From contig NZ_CP023429.1 in the NCBI RefSeq assembly GCF_002327085.1, positions 2,284,383-2,348,382 on the forward strand: a DNA stretch of 64,000 nt, written 5' to 3'. A program made the translations under genes and the position numbers. How positions within the stretch are numbered: the stretch's first letter is position 1; every line of letters begins with the position of its first letter. This document shows, piece by piece, positions 16,397-25,699 of the stretch. Source of the stretch: Neisseria weixii. Lineage in GTDB: Bacteria; Pseudomonadota; Gammaproteobacteria; Burkholderiales; Neisseriaceae. Below the pieces are notes generated by a model. It did no database searches. It saw nothing but the letters and a program-made list of their open reading frames with translations, and was not told the DNA's origin.

Positions 16397-16425
16397 AAGT
16401 GCGAATCTTTACAGATTCGCACTTT
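16397..16425 (+). terminator. dnaK terminator
   Basis: AAGTGCGAATCT and AGATTCGCACTT form a perfect 12-base stem with a TTAC loop. An uptake sequence directly precedes it. The rest of the gap to 16625 has no recognisable feature besides the ribosome site AAGGAG of the next gene. Confidence 0.85.
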
Positions 16426-16625
16426 AACCGATATGCTATGCCGGACTGTCGGAGCAGGTATCCGGCAATGGCGGAATCCGGTTTTTCAAAACCCTTTGTC
16501 AGGACAAACCCTTCTTCCAAATATCCCTAATTGATTGGAACTTAAGGACATGTTATCCTGCTGCCGTGATATAAAATATAAAACACCGTGTCACCCCATA
16601 ACCGTAGTAGTAGCAAGGAGTCCGT

Positions 16626-17076
16626 ATGAAAAAACAACTGCCGCATTGATTTTGTTGCTGGGGTTGGCATCTGTCGCCCAAGCCCATGTGACCGTGAGAA
16701 ATTTCGCCAATGGTGTGGACAGCATGTCGGGTAAATCCGACCATTTCCGCCTTAACGTGCCGACCAACCGCGGTAAAGCGGTAACCAAGGTAGAGATGCT
16801 GGTTCCAAGCGGGTGAAGATGCTTTTTATCCACCCGATGCCCAACTGGCGCCATACTGTTACGAAAAATACAGATGGGGATATTGAAAAAGTGGTTTACA
16901 CCGGCCGCATGGAAGCGGGCGAATATACCGCGTTTCCCTTTATTGCAAAAAATCCGGCCACGCCCGACACCGTCGTGAAATATCGGGTATACATTACTTA
17001 TGATGATGGTGTCGTGGTGCCGTTTGACGGTTCGGAAGCTGCGCGCGGCTACCAGCCCGCCATTTTGTTGAAATAA
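16626..17076 (+). CDS. YcnI-family (DUF1775) periplasmic copper protein, two frame breaks
   Basis: With one A restored in the A6 run at 16629-16634 and one G in GGG at 16811-16813, the gene encodes about 150 residues. The signal peptide ends ...ASVAQA and the mature protein would begin HVTV. A His at position 1 after cleavage is the copper-binding residue of YcnI proteins. The domain continues through FRLNVPTN, VEMLVPSGVKM and a long VVYTGRMEAGEYTAF.F strand region. Role: probably periplasmic copper handling. Both breaks are homopolymer losses, so I treat it as intact. Confidence 0.8.
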
Positions 17077-17189
17077 GGCTGAAACCCTTTTCAAGATTTC
17101 CGACTCCCGTTCATTTTCCGGTAATGCAGTTCAGTTTACATCCACAAGGTATTGTTACCGGATTTGATTTAACGGATTCTACCGCCAAT

Positions 17190-17230
17190 AAAAAGGCCGT
17201 CTGAAAGTGTGTGCTTTCAAACGGCCTTTA
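17190..17230. terminator. Uptake-sequence terminator with one decayed arm
   Basis: AAAAAGGCCGTCTGAAAG pairs with CTTTCAAACGGCCTTT; the right arm has A in place of G in the uptake motif. It separates the convergent YcnI-like and helicase genes. Confidence 0.8.
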
Positions 17231-17268
17231 TCATCAAAACACCCCGTTCTCAGGCAGGCGGCCGCTTT

Positions 17269-18671
17269 TTATTTCGGTTGTGCGCCATAATCCGGTTGCA
17301 GCAGTGCGCACGGTTGGCGTTCGAAACGGCTGCGGCGGCGCCCGGCGATTCTGCCGCATGCCGCACCGGGATCGTTTCTGTCGGTACGCGTTTTTTCGGC
17401 ACGATCGCTGCGGGCGTTGCGCTGATACCGTTCACTGCGCGAGCTGCGTTCGTTTCGTCCATCGTCCCGGCTGCGGGTTTCAGACGGCCTGCGTTCGGTT
17501 TGGGCGACCTCGTTGCTACCCCACCATCCCGGTTCGAAACCTTCAATGCGCTCCACCGGCAAATCATTGCCGATTAAGGCCTTAATGGCTTCAAACATTT
17601 TCTGCTCGGTTTTATCCATCAAGGAAATCGCCACACCGCCGGCACCGGCGCGACCGGTACGGCCGATACGATGCACATAATCTTCCGCCTGCGTCGGCAG
17701 CTCGTAATTAATCACAAACGGCAATTCGGCAATATCCAAACCGCGCGCGGCCACATCAGTCGCCACCAACACGCGCAGGCTGCCTTCTTTAAATGCATTC
17801 AGCGTTTCCAAACGGGTTTGCTGCGACTTATCACCGTGAATCGACTGTGCCGCAATATTACGGCGCACCAAATCGCGGGTTACTTGATCCACGCTTTGTT
17901 TGGTTTTACAGAATACGATGACTTGGTTCATGTTCAAATCAACAATCAAACGCTCCAACAGATTGCGCTTCTGTATGCCGTCCACCGCGATGATGTGCTG
18001 CTCGACATTGGCATTTGTGGTGTTTTGCGCAGCCACTTCTACCAATTCAGGCGCATTCATAAAGTCTTGCGCCAATTTGCGAATCGGCGGCGAAAAAGTG
18101 GCTGAAAACAGCAAAGTCTGACGCTGCTTGGGCAGCATCTGCATGATTTTGCGGATGTCGTCGATGAAGCCCATATCCAACATGCGGTCGGCTTCATCCA
18201 ACACCACGATTTCGACTTTGTTCAGATTAATATTTTTCTGCTTCACATGATCAAGCAGGCGGCCGACAGTGGCCACCACAATCTCACAGCCGGCGCGCAG
18301 TTCGGCGGTTTGCTTATCCATGTTGACCCCCCGAACAACACGGTATGGCGCAACGGCAGATTTTTAATATAACCCGTTACATTTTGGTCGATTTGGTCAG
18401 CCAATTCGCGCGTCGGCGTCAACACCAGCATGCGCACCGGATGCATGGCCGGCGAAGTACTGGCGGTTGCATAACGTTTCAAACGTTCCAAGCTCGGCAG
18501 CATAAAGGCAGCGGTTTTGCCGGTACCGGTTTGCGCGGCGGCCAACAAATCGTGACCTGCCAAAGCTTTTGGAATGGCGGCCGCCTGAATCGGTGTCGGG
18601 TTTTCATAGCCTTGCTGGCTTAAGGCAGAAACGATTTCGTTGCCCAAGCCTAAAGTTGCAAATGGATTCAT
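17269..18671 (-). CDS. rhlE: DEAD-box RNA helicase (RhlE type), one frame break
   Basis: ATP-dependent RNA unwinding in ribosome assembly or RNA decay. Motifs in order: Q-motif GYENPTPIQ, Walker A AQTGTGKT, PTRELADQ, then (after the break) TVGRLLD, DEAD in VVLDEADRMLDMGF, SAT in LFSATF, DVAARGLD and HRIGRTGRAG. The break is in the C6 run at 18327-18332, where one base is missing between TVLFGG and VNMDKQ. The C-terminal tail is rich in Arg, Ser and Glu, as usual for RhlE. An uptake sequence lies within the tail. About 467 aa when joined. Confidence 0.92.
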
Positions 18672-19001
18672 AGACGTATCTTTCTGTTTCAGACGGCCTA
18701 TCCGTTAGGCTGTCTGAAAAAAGGAATCAGGATAATAGATTGAAACCGCAACGCGAAATGTCTGCGGCTAAAAAATTAGAAGATGAATTATGCCACAAAA
18801 CACGCCCTGCTCCCACCCGAATCGGCGACAAATCCCAATCAACAGGCTGTCTGAACAAACCGCTCCATCGTTCATATCACAACCAATCGCGATAAGCGGA
18901 TTCTATCGCAATTATTGCACCGTGTAACCGATTTCGTGCTAAATTACCTTTTTCCTTAACCTACTATTTTTTAAGGAAAATCCCTTACCAAAGGAATTGA
19001 G
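18672..19001. other. Intergenic region between divergent helicase and glycine-zipper genes
   Basis: 330 bases without a supportable gene. One intact uptake sequence (near 18689) and two variants with GGCTGTCTGAA (near 18706 and 18847). AAAGGA at about 18990 is the ribosome site of the next gene. Confidence 0.5.
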
Positions 19002-19416
19002 ATGAACATGAAAAACATGTTGCCCGCCACTTTGGCCAGCACTGCATTGATGATGCCGGCCATCAGCCACGCCGAGCAAACCAAACGCACCAGCACGGTA
19101 AAATCTACTGCTATCGGCGCAGCTGCGGGCGCCGTCGCCGGTGGCATGGTCGGTAAAAACAAAAAAAGGCGCGTTAATCGGCGCAGCAGCAGGCGGTTTG
19201 GCCGGTGCGGCGTATTCTTATCACCGCAACCGCGAAGCCGATGTCACCGATTACAGCGACAACGATTATTACAACGGCCGCGGCCGCAACAGCTGCTATG
19301 AAGACGATGAAGATGGCGACCGCCGCGGCAGCCGCAATGAACGTGAGCGCCGTTACGAAGATGACGACGATAGCCGCTCTAACCGTCGTCGCGACAGACG
19401 CGATGACGACGACTAA
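19002..19416 (+). CDS. Secreted glycine-zipper protein, one frame break
   Basis: An extra A in the A7 run at 19161-19167 breaks the frame; removing it gives about 137 residues. The signal peptide ends ISHA. Residues about 35-62 form a glycine zipper (AIGAAAGAVAGGMVG..., ALIGAAAGGLAGAAYSYH), as in outer-membrane YMGG/Rcs-type small proteins. The C-terminal third is extremely charged, alternating Asp/Glu and Arg (DDDDSRSNRRRDRRDDDD). Start chosen at 19002 with AAAGGA six bases upstream. Function unknown; probably envelope associated. Confidence 0.7.
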
Positions 19417-19445
19417 GCATTGCCGTTAAGCAGCTTATCATCAAT

Positions 19446-19503
19446 CAGGCCGTCTGAAACAGTGTCAATCTATAGATTACCCTGTTTTCAGACGGCCTTT
19501 TTA
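19446..19503. terminator. Uptake-sequence terminator with long loop
   Basis: Inverted uptake sequences about 28 bases apart, ending in a T run, between convergent genes. Confidence 0.75.
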
Positions 19504-19508
19504 TCAAA

Positions 19509-20285
19509 TCACCAATCTTTGACTCTATCCAAATCATGCTGCGCCAAAGTACCGGCGTGTTCGCGGCGGCTTTGGTATTCACGTCCTTCTCTAATGTGTT
19601 CGGACACAAAATCCAAATGTCGGCGTGCAATTTCGGCAGCTTGTTGCGCATCGCCTGCCTTGATGGCTTCATACAAGGCACGGTGATGCGCGATTAAGGT
19701 CGGGCGCGGGTTATACTCATGGTCGGCATGAATGATGTCGCTGCGGGTTTGTTCGTAAAGCATTTTCAGCAAACTGGCCGATAAATGGCTGAACAAAATA
19801 TTGTGTGCGGCATCGGCGATGGTTTGGTGAAAAGAATAATCCGCTTCGGCCTGATGGTCCAGATTGCCTTCATGGCAGGCGGTTTCAAAGTTGGCCAACC
19901 AAAACTCAATGCGCTTCAAATCCGTATCGGTGCGACGCATGGCCGCCAATGCCGCCATGCAGCCTTCGATGTGGCAACTGAAATCATACACATCGCGCTC
20001 CCAATTGGAGTGCTTGCCCAACAATGCCTGCCAATCAGCCAAAAAATCCTGCTGCGGCTTGGCAGAAACATAATAACCATCCCCCTGCCGCGCTTCCAAA
20101 ACATTTTTGGCAATCAACACATTTAAAGCCACGCGCACCGATGGGCGAGAAACATTAAATTCTTCAGCCAAACTGCGCTCGGGCGGAATCTTCTGGCCTT
20201 CGGGATATTCACCGGCGGCAATGCGCTCTTCCAAAACCGCCAATATTTGGTCGCTGACCTTTTGCGGACGAACTAATTTTGTCAT
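19509..20285 (-). CDS. gdhR: GntR/FadR-family transcription regulator, GdhR-like
   Basis: Winged helix-turn-helix N-terminus (about 8-75; IPPERSLAEEFNVSRPSVRVALNVL) and a C-terminal FCD ligand domain with the expected metal/ligand histidines (FHQTIADAAHN, LIAHHRALYEAI, ARRHLDF). In Neisseria a regulator of this family, GdhR, controls glutamate dehydrogenase and lactate permease and responds to 2-oxoglutarate; this protein resembles it, but lctP is not adjacent here. A perfect ATTGGT-CAA-ACCAAT site, the operator type of PdhR/FadR relatives, stands 38 bases upstream of its start and suggests autoregulation. 258 aa. Confidence 0.78.
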   Translation of the reverse strand: MTKLVRPQKVSDQILAVLEERIAAGEYPEGQKIPPERSLAEEFNVSRPSVRVALNVLIAKNVLEARQGDGYYVSAKPQQDFLADWQALLGKHSNWERDVYDFSCHIEGCMAALAAMRRTDTDLKRIEFWLANFETACHEGNLDHQAEADYSFHQTIADAAHNILFSHLSASLLKMLYEQTRSDIIHADHEYNPRPTLIAHHRALYEAIKAGDAQQAAEIARRHLDFVSEHIREGREYQSRREHAGTLAQHDLDRVKDW

Positions 20286-20657
20286 GATTTTTTTCTGTGT
20301 ATGGCGTGTGCAAATCGGTAAAATTGGTCAAACCAATCTTTAGCCGTGATTTTACTGACGCGGCATTCTTACCGTCAATCTCACTGTTGATTTTTGATTG
20401 TATATTGTAGGTTTTAATTTTTACGGCTTGTTTTTCGCCATGATTTTTGAATAATTGCTAGAGAATTTAACAATGCAAGCTGTTGAGCAATGGAGCATTT
20501 CATTTTTGTCATTAACGATTATGCTTTTTAAATGATGTAAACTTTACACCGTCAAATGAAACTAAATCCCATCCTTGCCACTCAATGACCTTACAGACTC
20601 GATTCTGCAACTACCGAAAACTCCGGTAAACATCAATAAAATATAGGAATATACAAT
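20286..20657. other. Intergenic region between divergent regulator and lipoprotein genes
   Basis: 372 bases, AT-rich, no gene and no uptake sequence seen. It contains the operator at 20323-20337 and the start signals of the two divergent genes. Confidence 0.55.
20323..20337. promoter_or_regulatory. Operator ATTGGTCAAACCAAT for a FadR/PdhR-type regulator
   Basis: Perfect six-base arms around a CAA centre. E. coli PdhR binds ATTGGTNNNACCAAT, and the FadR subfamily shares TGGTNNNACCA. Its place next to the regulator gene supports autoregulation. Confidence 0.7.
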
Positions 20658-20915
20658 ATGAAGACTTTATTTATCTCCGTTGCGACCGCTGTGCTGCTGC
20701 TGAGCGCGTGTTCAAGCAATAAAACTGCTGAAGCGCCAAATCCGGCTCCGCAAATCAGCGTGGAAGAAGCCATTGCCCAATGCCAACAAGCTGCCGGTGA
20801 AAATGCTGACCGTGCCGCGTTTGATGCCTGCATGAAAGACAAAGGCTTCCAACGAAAAGCCGGTGAACAAGCTCCACAGGCTCCGGCTGATGCACCTGCT
20901 TCTGCTGCACAATAA
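20658..20915 (+). CDS. Small lipoprotein, 85 aa, unknown function
   Basis: The signal peptide ends in a standard lipobox LSAC (C18). The mature part starts SSNKTAEAPNPAPQ, then a short helical region EEAIAQCQQAAGENADRAAFDACMKDKGFQ with two cysteines that could form a disulfide, and a Pro/Ala-rich end. I do not recognise a family. TATAGGA before the start is a plausible ribosome site. Followed by a nested terminator. It faces away from the GdhR-like regulator and shares its intergenic region, so it might be under the same operator. Confidence 0.75.
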   Translation: MKTLFISVATAVLLLSACSSNKTAEAPNPAPQISVEEAIAQCQQAAGENADRAAFDACMKDKGFQRKAGEQAPQAPADAPASAAQ

Positions 20916-20982
20916 GCAGCATTAAATCAAGCTAACGGCTTTTTTACTCCCTGGAAATGCCGTTAAGAGCAACTTGAAAACA

Positions 20983-21052
20983 AAGGCCGTCTGAACAGGT
21001 TTGGCAGAAATCGATGATTTCGCTGCCTTATTTATTCAGACGGCCTTTGATC
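20983..21052. terminator. Nested terminator: hairpin inside an uptake-sequence pair
   Basis: Outer arms are inverted uptake sequences; between them GGCAGAAATCG pairs with CGATTTCGCTGCC-type sequence, giving a hairpin within the loop. Confidence 0.75.
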
Positions 21053-21061
21053 ATTTAGCGT

Positions 21062-21712
21062 TTACAGTGCGCGGTCAAAATATAAATCCACGCCACCCGC
21101 TTCGCTCATGCGCATCAGGTAATCCATCACATTTTGCGGCCATTCGATGCCGCGTGTCACGGTTAGGTTGCGTAAAATCGGGAACAGCAGAATATCCTCC
21201 ATTGCCGCTTCACCGTTTACGCCTGCGCCTTCGTTACTGATTAAGCCGTCGAGCGCCGGCAAATCGGTATTGATCCGCTCTAAGTATTGCGCGGTTTTGT
21301 TGAAATTGGTGTCAAAATTACCGATATTCTGCTCTTTTTTATCAACGAAATATTTCACGGCTTCCGGCGTGGCAAACTCCGGCAGGCCGATTTTCACCGT
21401 GCGCGGCTGCACCAGTTTATTGTTGTATTCGCCGACTTTGTCCAACCAAGCCTGCAATTCGGGACGGATGTCTTCTTTCAGACGGCCTTGACCGGCCTGC
21501 TCATCCACATAGCGCACGATATCCAAGCTCTCGCCCATAAACGAGCCGTCTTCTTTCTGCAAAATCGGCACTTGTTTGGCACCAATCATGCCGATGGGGG
21601 TAGCTTCGTCGTCATTCATCAGATTTTCCGTTTCCAACGGCAAGCCGCGCAAACCAAAAATCATACGCGCACGCACACAAAACGGACAATGATCGTAAAT
21701 ATAAAGTTTCAT
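21062..21712 (-). CDS. grxB: Glutaredoxin 2 (GST-fold)
   Basis: Cytosolic glutathione-dependent thiol oxidoreductase. Active site CPFC (C9, C12) in YIYDHCPFCVRARM, the cis-Pro glutathione site KQVPIL, and a GST-like helical C-terminal domain ending in DILLFPILRNLTVTRGIEWP, a signature of the Grx2 family. About 216 aa. Of two tandem ATGs I prefer the second, which stands seven bases after GGAG. An uptake sequence inside codes for GRLKE. Monocistronic between two terminators. Confidence 0.94.
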   Translation of the reverse strand: MKLYIYDHCPFCVRARMIFGLRGLPLETENLMNDDEATPIGMIGAKQVPILQKEDGSFMGESLDIVRYVDEQAGQGRLKEDIRPELQAWLDKVGEYNNKLVQPRTVKIGLPEFATPEAVKYFVDKKEQNIGNFDTNFNKTAQYLERINTDLPALDGLISNEGAGVNGEAAMEDILLFPILRNLTVTRGIEWPQNVMDYLMRMSEAGGVDLYFDRAL

Positions 21713-21751
21713 CATAAGGCTCCAAAAATAAACACGGTTACCTTATCACTT

Positions 21752-21792
21752 CAGGCCGTCTGAAACAAGCATTCGTCTTTTCAGACGGCCTG
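21752..21792. terminator. Uptake-sequence hairpin between divergent grxB and relA
   Basis: AGGCCGTCTGAAA and TTTCAGACGGCCT inverted with a 15-base loop. It lies in a divergent promoter region, so here it may serve uptake or insulation rather than termination. Confidence 0.6.
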
Positions 21793-21896
21793 CTTCGGCC
21801 GGAAGTTTAGTATATCAATAGCACCAATATAGCTATTATTAACATCCGCCAATCCTGTTACAATGACGTTTCCGTAACCGAATTTTCCACTACGCC

Positions 21897-24105
21897 ATGA
21901 ACGGAATCTCCATCACCAGCAACATCGCGCCCAATCTCGAACAATACCGCGATTGGTTTGCGCCCTATTTGGCCAAACAATCAGAACGCGATGCCCAAAT
22001 GCTTCAGACGGCCTTAAATCTGGCCGAGCAATACTATCCGCACGATGCCTTAACCGTCAGCGGCGAACCTGTGTTGAGCAATCTGATGGGGCGGCGAAGA
22101 TGGTGAACGAAATGGATTTGCTCGCCGATGCCGTTGCCGCCGCCATTTTGGCCGATATTTCCAGCTATTGCGGCCATTGGCAGGAAACCGTCACCGAGCA
22201 ATGCAACGCCACCGTGTGCGAGCTGATCAAAGGCATTGACGAAGTACAAAAGCTCACCCAGTTTGCCAAGGTCGACAGCTTGGCCACACCGGAAGAGCGT
22301 GCGCAACAGGCTGAAACCATGCGCAAAATGCTGCTGGCGATGGTCACCGATATCCGCGTGGTGCTGATTAAGCTCGCCATGCGTACGCGCACCATGCAAT
22401 ACATCGGTTCGCAGGAAGATTCACCGGAAAAACGCGCATTAGCCAAAGAAACCTTGGATATTTTTGCCCCTTAGCCAACCGCTTGGGCGTGTGGCAACTC
22501 AAATGGCAATTGGAAGATTTGGGCTTCCGCCACCAAGAGCCGGAAAAATACCGCGAAATCGCGCAGCTTTTAGACGAAAAGCGCACCGAGCGGCTGGAAT
22601 ACATTGAAAATTTCCTGAATATTTTGAGTGGCGAACTCACCAAATACAACGTGCATTTCGAAGTGGCCGGCCGCCCGAAACACATCTATTCCATTTACAA
22701 AAAAATGGTCAAGAAAAAGCTCAGTTTCGACGGGCTTTACGACATCCGCGCCGTGCGGATTTTGGTCGATACCGTGCCTGAGTGTTACACCACGCTGGGG
22801 ATTGTCCACAGCTTGTGGCAGCCGGTTCCGGGCGAGTTTGACGACTACATCGCCAATCCGAAAGGCAACGGCTACAAGAGTTTGCACACCGTCATCGTCG
22901 GCCCTGAAGACAAGGGCGTGGAAGTGCAAATCCGCACCTTCGACATGCACCAATTCAACGAATTCGGTGTTGCCGCCCACTGGCGCTATAAAGAAGGCGG
23001 CAAAGGCGATTCGGCTTACGAACAAAAAATCGCCTGGCTGCGCCAATTGCTCGACTGGCGCGAAAACATGGCCGAAAGCGGCAAGGAAGACTTGGCTTCC
23101 GCCTTCAAAACCGAATTGTTCCAAGACACCATTTATGTGTTGACGCCGCACGGCAAAGTGTTGTCGCTGCCTGCCGGCGCCACCCCTATCGACTTTGCCT
23201 ATGCCCTGCACAGCAGCATCGGCGACCGTTGCCGCGGCGCCAAAGTCGACGGCCAAATCGTGCCGCTTTCCACCGCTCTGGAAAACGGCCAACGCGTGGA
23301 AATCATCACCGCCAAAGAAGGCAACCCGTCGGTCAACTGGCTGTATGAAGGCTGGGTGAAATCAAGCAAAGCCATCAGCAAAATCCGCTCGTTTATCCGC
23401 CAGCAAAACGCCGATGCAATTAAAGAAGACGGCCGCGCCCAGCTCGACAAGCAGCTGGTGAAAATCAATCCGAAGCCGAATCTGCAGGATTTATCGGAAA
23501 AACTCGGCTTCAAAAAGCTCGACGATTTATACACCGCCATCGGTCAGGATGAAATCTCGCCGCGCGCGATTCAAAAGGCCTGTGGCACGCTGAACGAACC
23601 GCCGCCGCTGCCGGTAGATGAAACCACCATCGTCAAACAATCGAAAATCAAAAAAGGCGGTAAAAACGGCGTGCTTATCGACGGCGAAGACGGCCTGCTC
23701 ACCACGCTGGCCAAGTGCTGCAAACCAGCCCCGCCCGACGACATCATCGGCTTTGTTACCCGCGAGCGCGGCATTTCAGTGCACCGCAAAACCTGCCCGT
23801 CCTTCCAACATCTGGCCGAACAAGCGCCGGATAAAGTATTGAACGCGGGCTGGGCGGCCTTGCAGGAAGGCCAAGTCTTTGCCGTGGACATAGAAATCCG
23901 CGCGCAAGACCGCGGCGGCCTGTTGCGTGATGTGTCCGATGCCTTGGCGCGCCACAAACTCAACGTCACCGCCGTGCAAACGCAAAGCCGCGACTTGGAA
24001 GCCAGTATGCGCTTTACGCTGGAAGTCCGCCAAGTCAACGACTTACCGCGCGTGTTGGCCGGCCTGACCGATGTCAAAGGCGTATTGAGTGTAACACGTT
24101 TGTAA
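21897..24105 (+). CDS. relA: GTP pyrophosphokinase RelA, two frame breaks
   Basis: Ribosome-associated (p)ppGpp synthetase of the stringent response. Breaks: one G missing in GGGG at 22088-22091 and one C in CCCC at 22467-22470. Joined length about 737 aa. The N-terminal hydrolase-like domain lacks the HD motif, so it should be inactive. The synthetase domain has the acidic EFDDYIANPKGNGYKSLHT signature of RelA rather than the RxKD of SpoT. TGS (LTPHGKVLSLPAGATPIDFAY), zinc-finger CCKPAPPDDIIGF and C-terminal ACT domains follow. Homopolymer losses again suggest errors. Confidence 0.92.
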
Positions 24106-24111
24106 AACCCA

Positions 24112-24148
24112 ACAGGCCGTCTGAAAGATTATCTTTCAGACGGCCTGA
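24112..24148. terminator. relA terminator (uptake-sequence pair)
   Basis: CAGGCCGTCTGAAAGAT pairs with ATCTTTCAGACGGCCTG nearly without a loop. Confidence 0.85.
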
Positions 24149-24344
24149 GGTTTTTGCAAAACTCCTTCAGAATCTGGCACACACAAACCCGCCGTCATTC
24201 CCGCGCAGGCGGGAATCCATCGTAACATACTAAGAAACCTATTTTATTCAATAGCTTGCTATACTCAAAAATGGATTCCCGCCTGCGCGGGAATGACGGC
24301 GGGTTTGTTTACGCTGACTTTCGAAAGAGTTTTGCAACGATCTC
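24147..24344. repeat. Neisserial intergenic mosaic element with two dRS3 copies
   Basis: Bounded by GAGGTTTTTGCAAAACTCC and its inverse near AGAGTTTTGCAACGATCTC. It contains two 20-base dRS3 units, ATTCCCGCGCAGGCGGGAAT (24197-24216) and ATTCCCGCCTGCGCGGGAAT (24275-24294), and the flanking AAACCCGCCGTC blocks are also inverted. This is the NIME layout known in Neisseria. Confidence 0.9.
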
Positions 24345-24407
24345 TTATAGAAGCACAGAAAGCTCAAACATTTTATTCGGCCTTACATTCTTCAGGAAAT
24401 ATCCACC

Positions 24408-25184
24408 ATGCGTTTAACCGACATCCACCGCTACCCCGTCAAATCCATGGGCGGCAATGCGCTGACCGAATCCGACATCACGCCGCAAGGCCTGCCGCTT
24501 GACCGTGAATGGCTCGTCACCGCACCCGACGGCAATATGCTCACCGCACGCAAGCACCCGGCCATGCTGCTGTGGCAAACCGAAGCCGATTCAGACGGCC
24601 TCATGCTTACCGCGCCTGATGGCAGCCGCCAAACGGTTTCGGTGCAGGATATGAATCAGCAAAGCGACGTCACGGTATGGAAAGACCGCTTTACCGCATT
24701 CACCACCGACCATGCCGCCAATGCTTGGTTGAGCAAACAAATCGGCACCGAAGCGCGCTTGCATTGGTTGGGCGAACAAAGCCGCCGCCTCTTGGCGCAT
24801 TCGCAAACGCCGCTTTCTTTTGCCGATGGTGCGCCTTATCTGCTAACCCATACGGCTTCCTTGGCAGAATTGAATACTTATCTTGACGAACCGGTAGAAA
24901 TGGCGCGTTTCCGCCCGAATTTCACGGTCGATGGCGGCAAGACGTTTGAAGAAGAACAATGGCATCGCATCCGCATCGGCGAAGTGGAATTCGAGCATTT
25001 CAAACCCTGCGTCCGCTGCGTAATGACCACGGTGGATTTAATCTCAGGCCGCCGCCACCCTCAGCAAGAGCCACTTTCTACCCTTGCCATTGCCCGCAAA
25101 GCGATTTTCGGCATTAACCTGGTCGCACTCAACCAAGGCCGCGTGCATATTGGGGATGATGTGGAAGTGTTATCGTGGCTGTAA
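24408..25184 (+). CDS. MOSC-domain protein (YcbX-like, without ferredoxin domain)
   Basis: Probable molybdenum-cofactor enzyme of the MOSC N-terminal beta-barrel plus MOSC domain family. E. coli YcbX and its relatives reduce N-hydroxylated compounds with Moco; many have an extra 2Fe-2S domain, which is absent here (258 aa). Visible features: YPVKSMGG at the N-terminus, ARFRPNF.V, and the cysteine motif FKPCVRCVMTTVD that includes the Moco-ligating Cys. An uptake sequence inside codes DSDGL. Family is clear; substrate is unknown. Confidence 0.88.
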   Translation: MRLTDIHRYPVKSMGGNALTESDITPQGLPLDREWLVTAPDGNMLTARKHPAMLLWQTEADSDGLMLTAPDGSRQTVSVQDMNQQSDVTVWKDRFTAFTTDHAANAWLSKQIGTEARLHWLGEQSRRLLAHSQTPLSFADGAPYLLTHTASLAELNTYLDEPVEMARFRPNFTVDGGKTFEEEQWHRIRIGEVEFEHFKPCVRCVMTTVDLISGRRHPQQEPLSTLAIARKAIFGINLVALNQGRVHIGDDVEVLSWL

Positions 25185-25199
25185 GCACATCAATGCGAC

Positions 25200-25232
25200 A
25201 GAGGCCGTCTGAAATGCGTTCAGACGGCCTCT
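25200..25232. terminator. Uptake-sequence terminator after the MOSC gene
   Basis: GAGGCCGTCTGAA and TTCAGACGGCCTC with a six-base loop. Confidence 0.82.
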
Positions 25233-25268
25233 GCTTTGATATAAATGGTTTGTTTCCTTTTGTTGCAC

Positions 25269-25404
25269 TTACAGCTTCGCAGACTTATCCGCCTGCTTTT
25301 TCACCCGGAAAAACAAAAACGCTGCAATCACACAAACCGACAATTAAGGTGATTAACGATAAAATGCCCACAGGCGATTTAAAGAGTTCCGCAAAAACTT
25401 CCAT
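25269..25404 (-). CDS. Small DUF3149-like membrane protein, probably frame-broken
   Basis: Starts MEVFAELFKSPVGILSLITL, the typical opening of DUF3149 micro-proteins, with AAGGA eight bases before the ATG at 25404. In the frame as written it ends after 39 residues with a hydrophilic tail that does not fit. A change of frame in the CACACA stretch at 25329-25334 continues the membrane helix (VIAAFLFFRVKKQADKSAKL) to a stop at 25269, giving about 45 aa. That stretch is a dinucleotide repeat, so two missing bases or one extra are equally possible. Function unknown. Confidence 0.6.
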
Positions 25405-25534
25405 TTTTTCATTCCTTCTTAGTTGGGGAGTGTTGCAAACCATTATAGCCCGACTATGCCATCTAGCTTTGACAAATGTCAAACTTACTGATTTAAAAAA
25501 GTTTATGCAAAAACAATACACAATCATCGCATAC

Positions 25535-25576
25535 AAAAAGGCCGTCTGAAATATCATCTTTCAGACGGCCTTTTTC
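25535..25576. terminator. Uptake-sequence terminator
   Basis: AAAAAGGCCGTCTGAAA and TTTCAGACGGCCTTTTT inverted around a short loop, upstream of the DUF3149-like gene and downstream of dxs. Confidence 0.85.
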
Positions 25577-25612
25577 ATATAATCGTTTAAAATAAAAATA
25601 ATACGGGGTTGC

Positions 25613-25647
25613 CGGCTCCCTTATGTACTATGTACATAAGGGAGCCG
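25613..25647. repeat. Perfect 35-base palindrome after dxs
   Basis: CGGCTCCCTTATGTAC and its exact inverse are separated by TAT. It is not an uptake-sequence pair and has no U run directly after the stem. It lies about 50 bases downstream of the dxs stop. Terminator, mRNA stabiliser or element end are possible. Confidence 0.75.
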
Positions 25648-25699
25648 CCTTGTATTATTTCTATTTTGAAACGACTATGCACTATTCCTTATCGGCAAA

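Noticed and set aside
24147..24344. CRISPR array or phage attachment site at the dRS3 repeats
   Set aside because: Only two inverted 20-base units with the ATTCCC-N8-GGGAAT form; this is the known neisserial mosaic repeat. No CRISPR array or cas gene occurs in the window.
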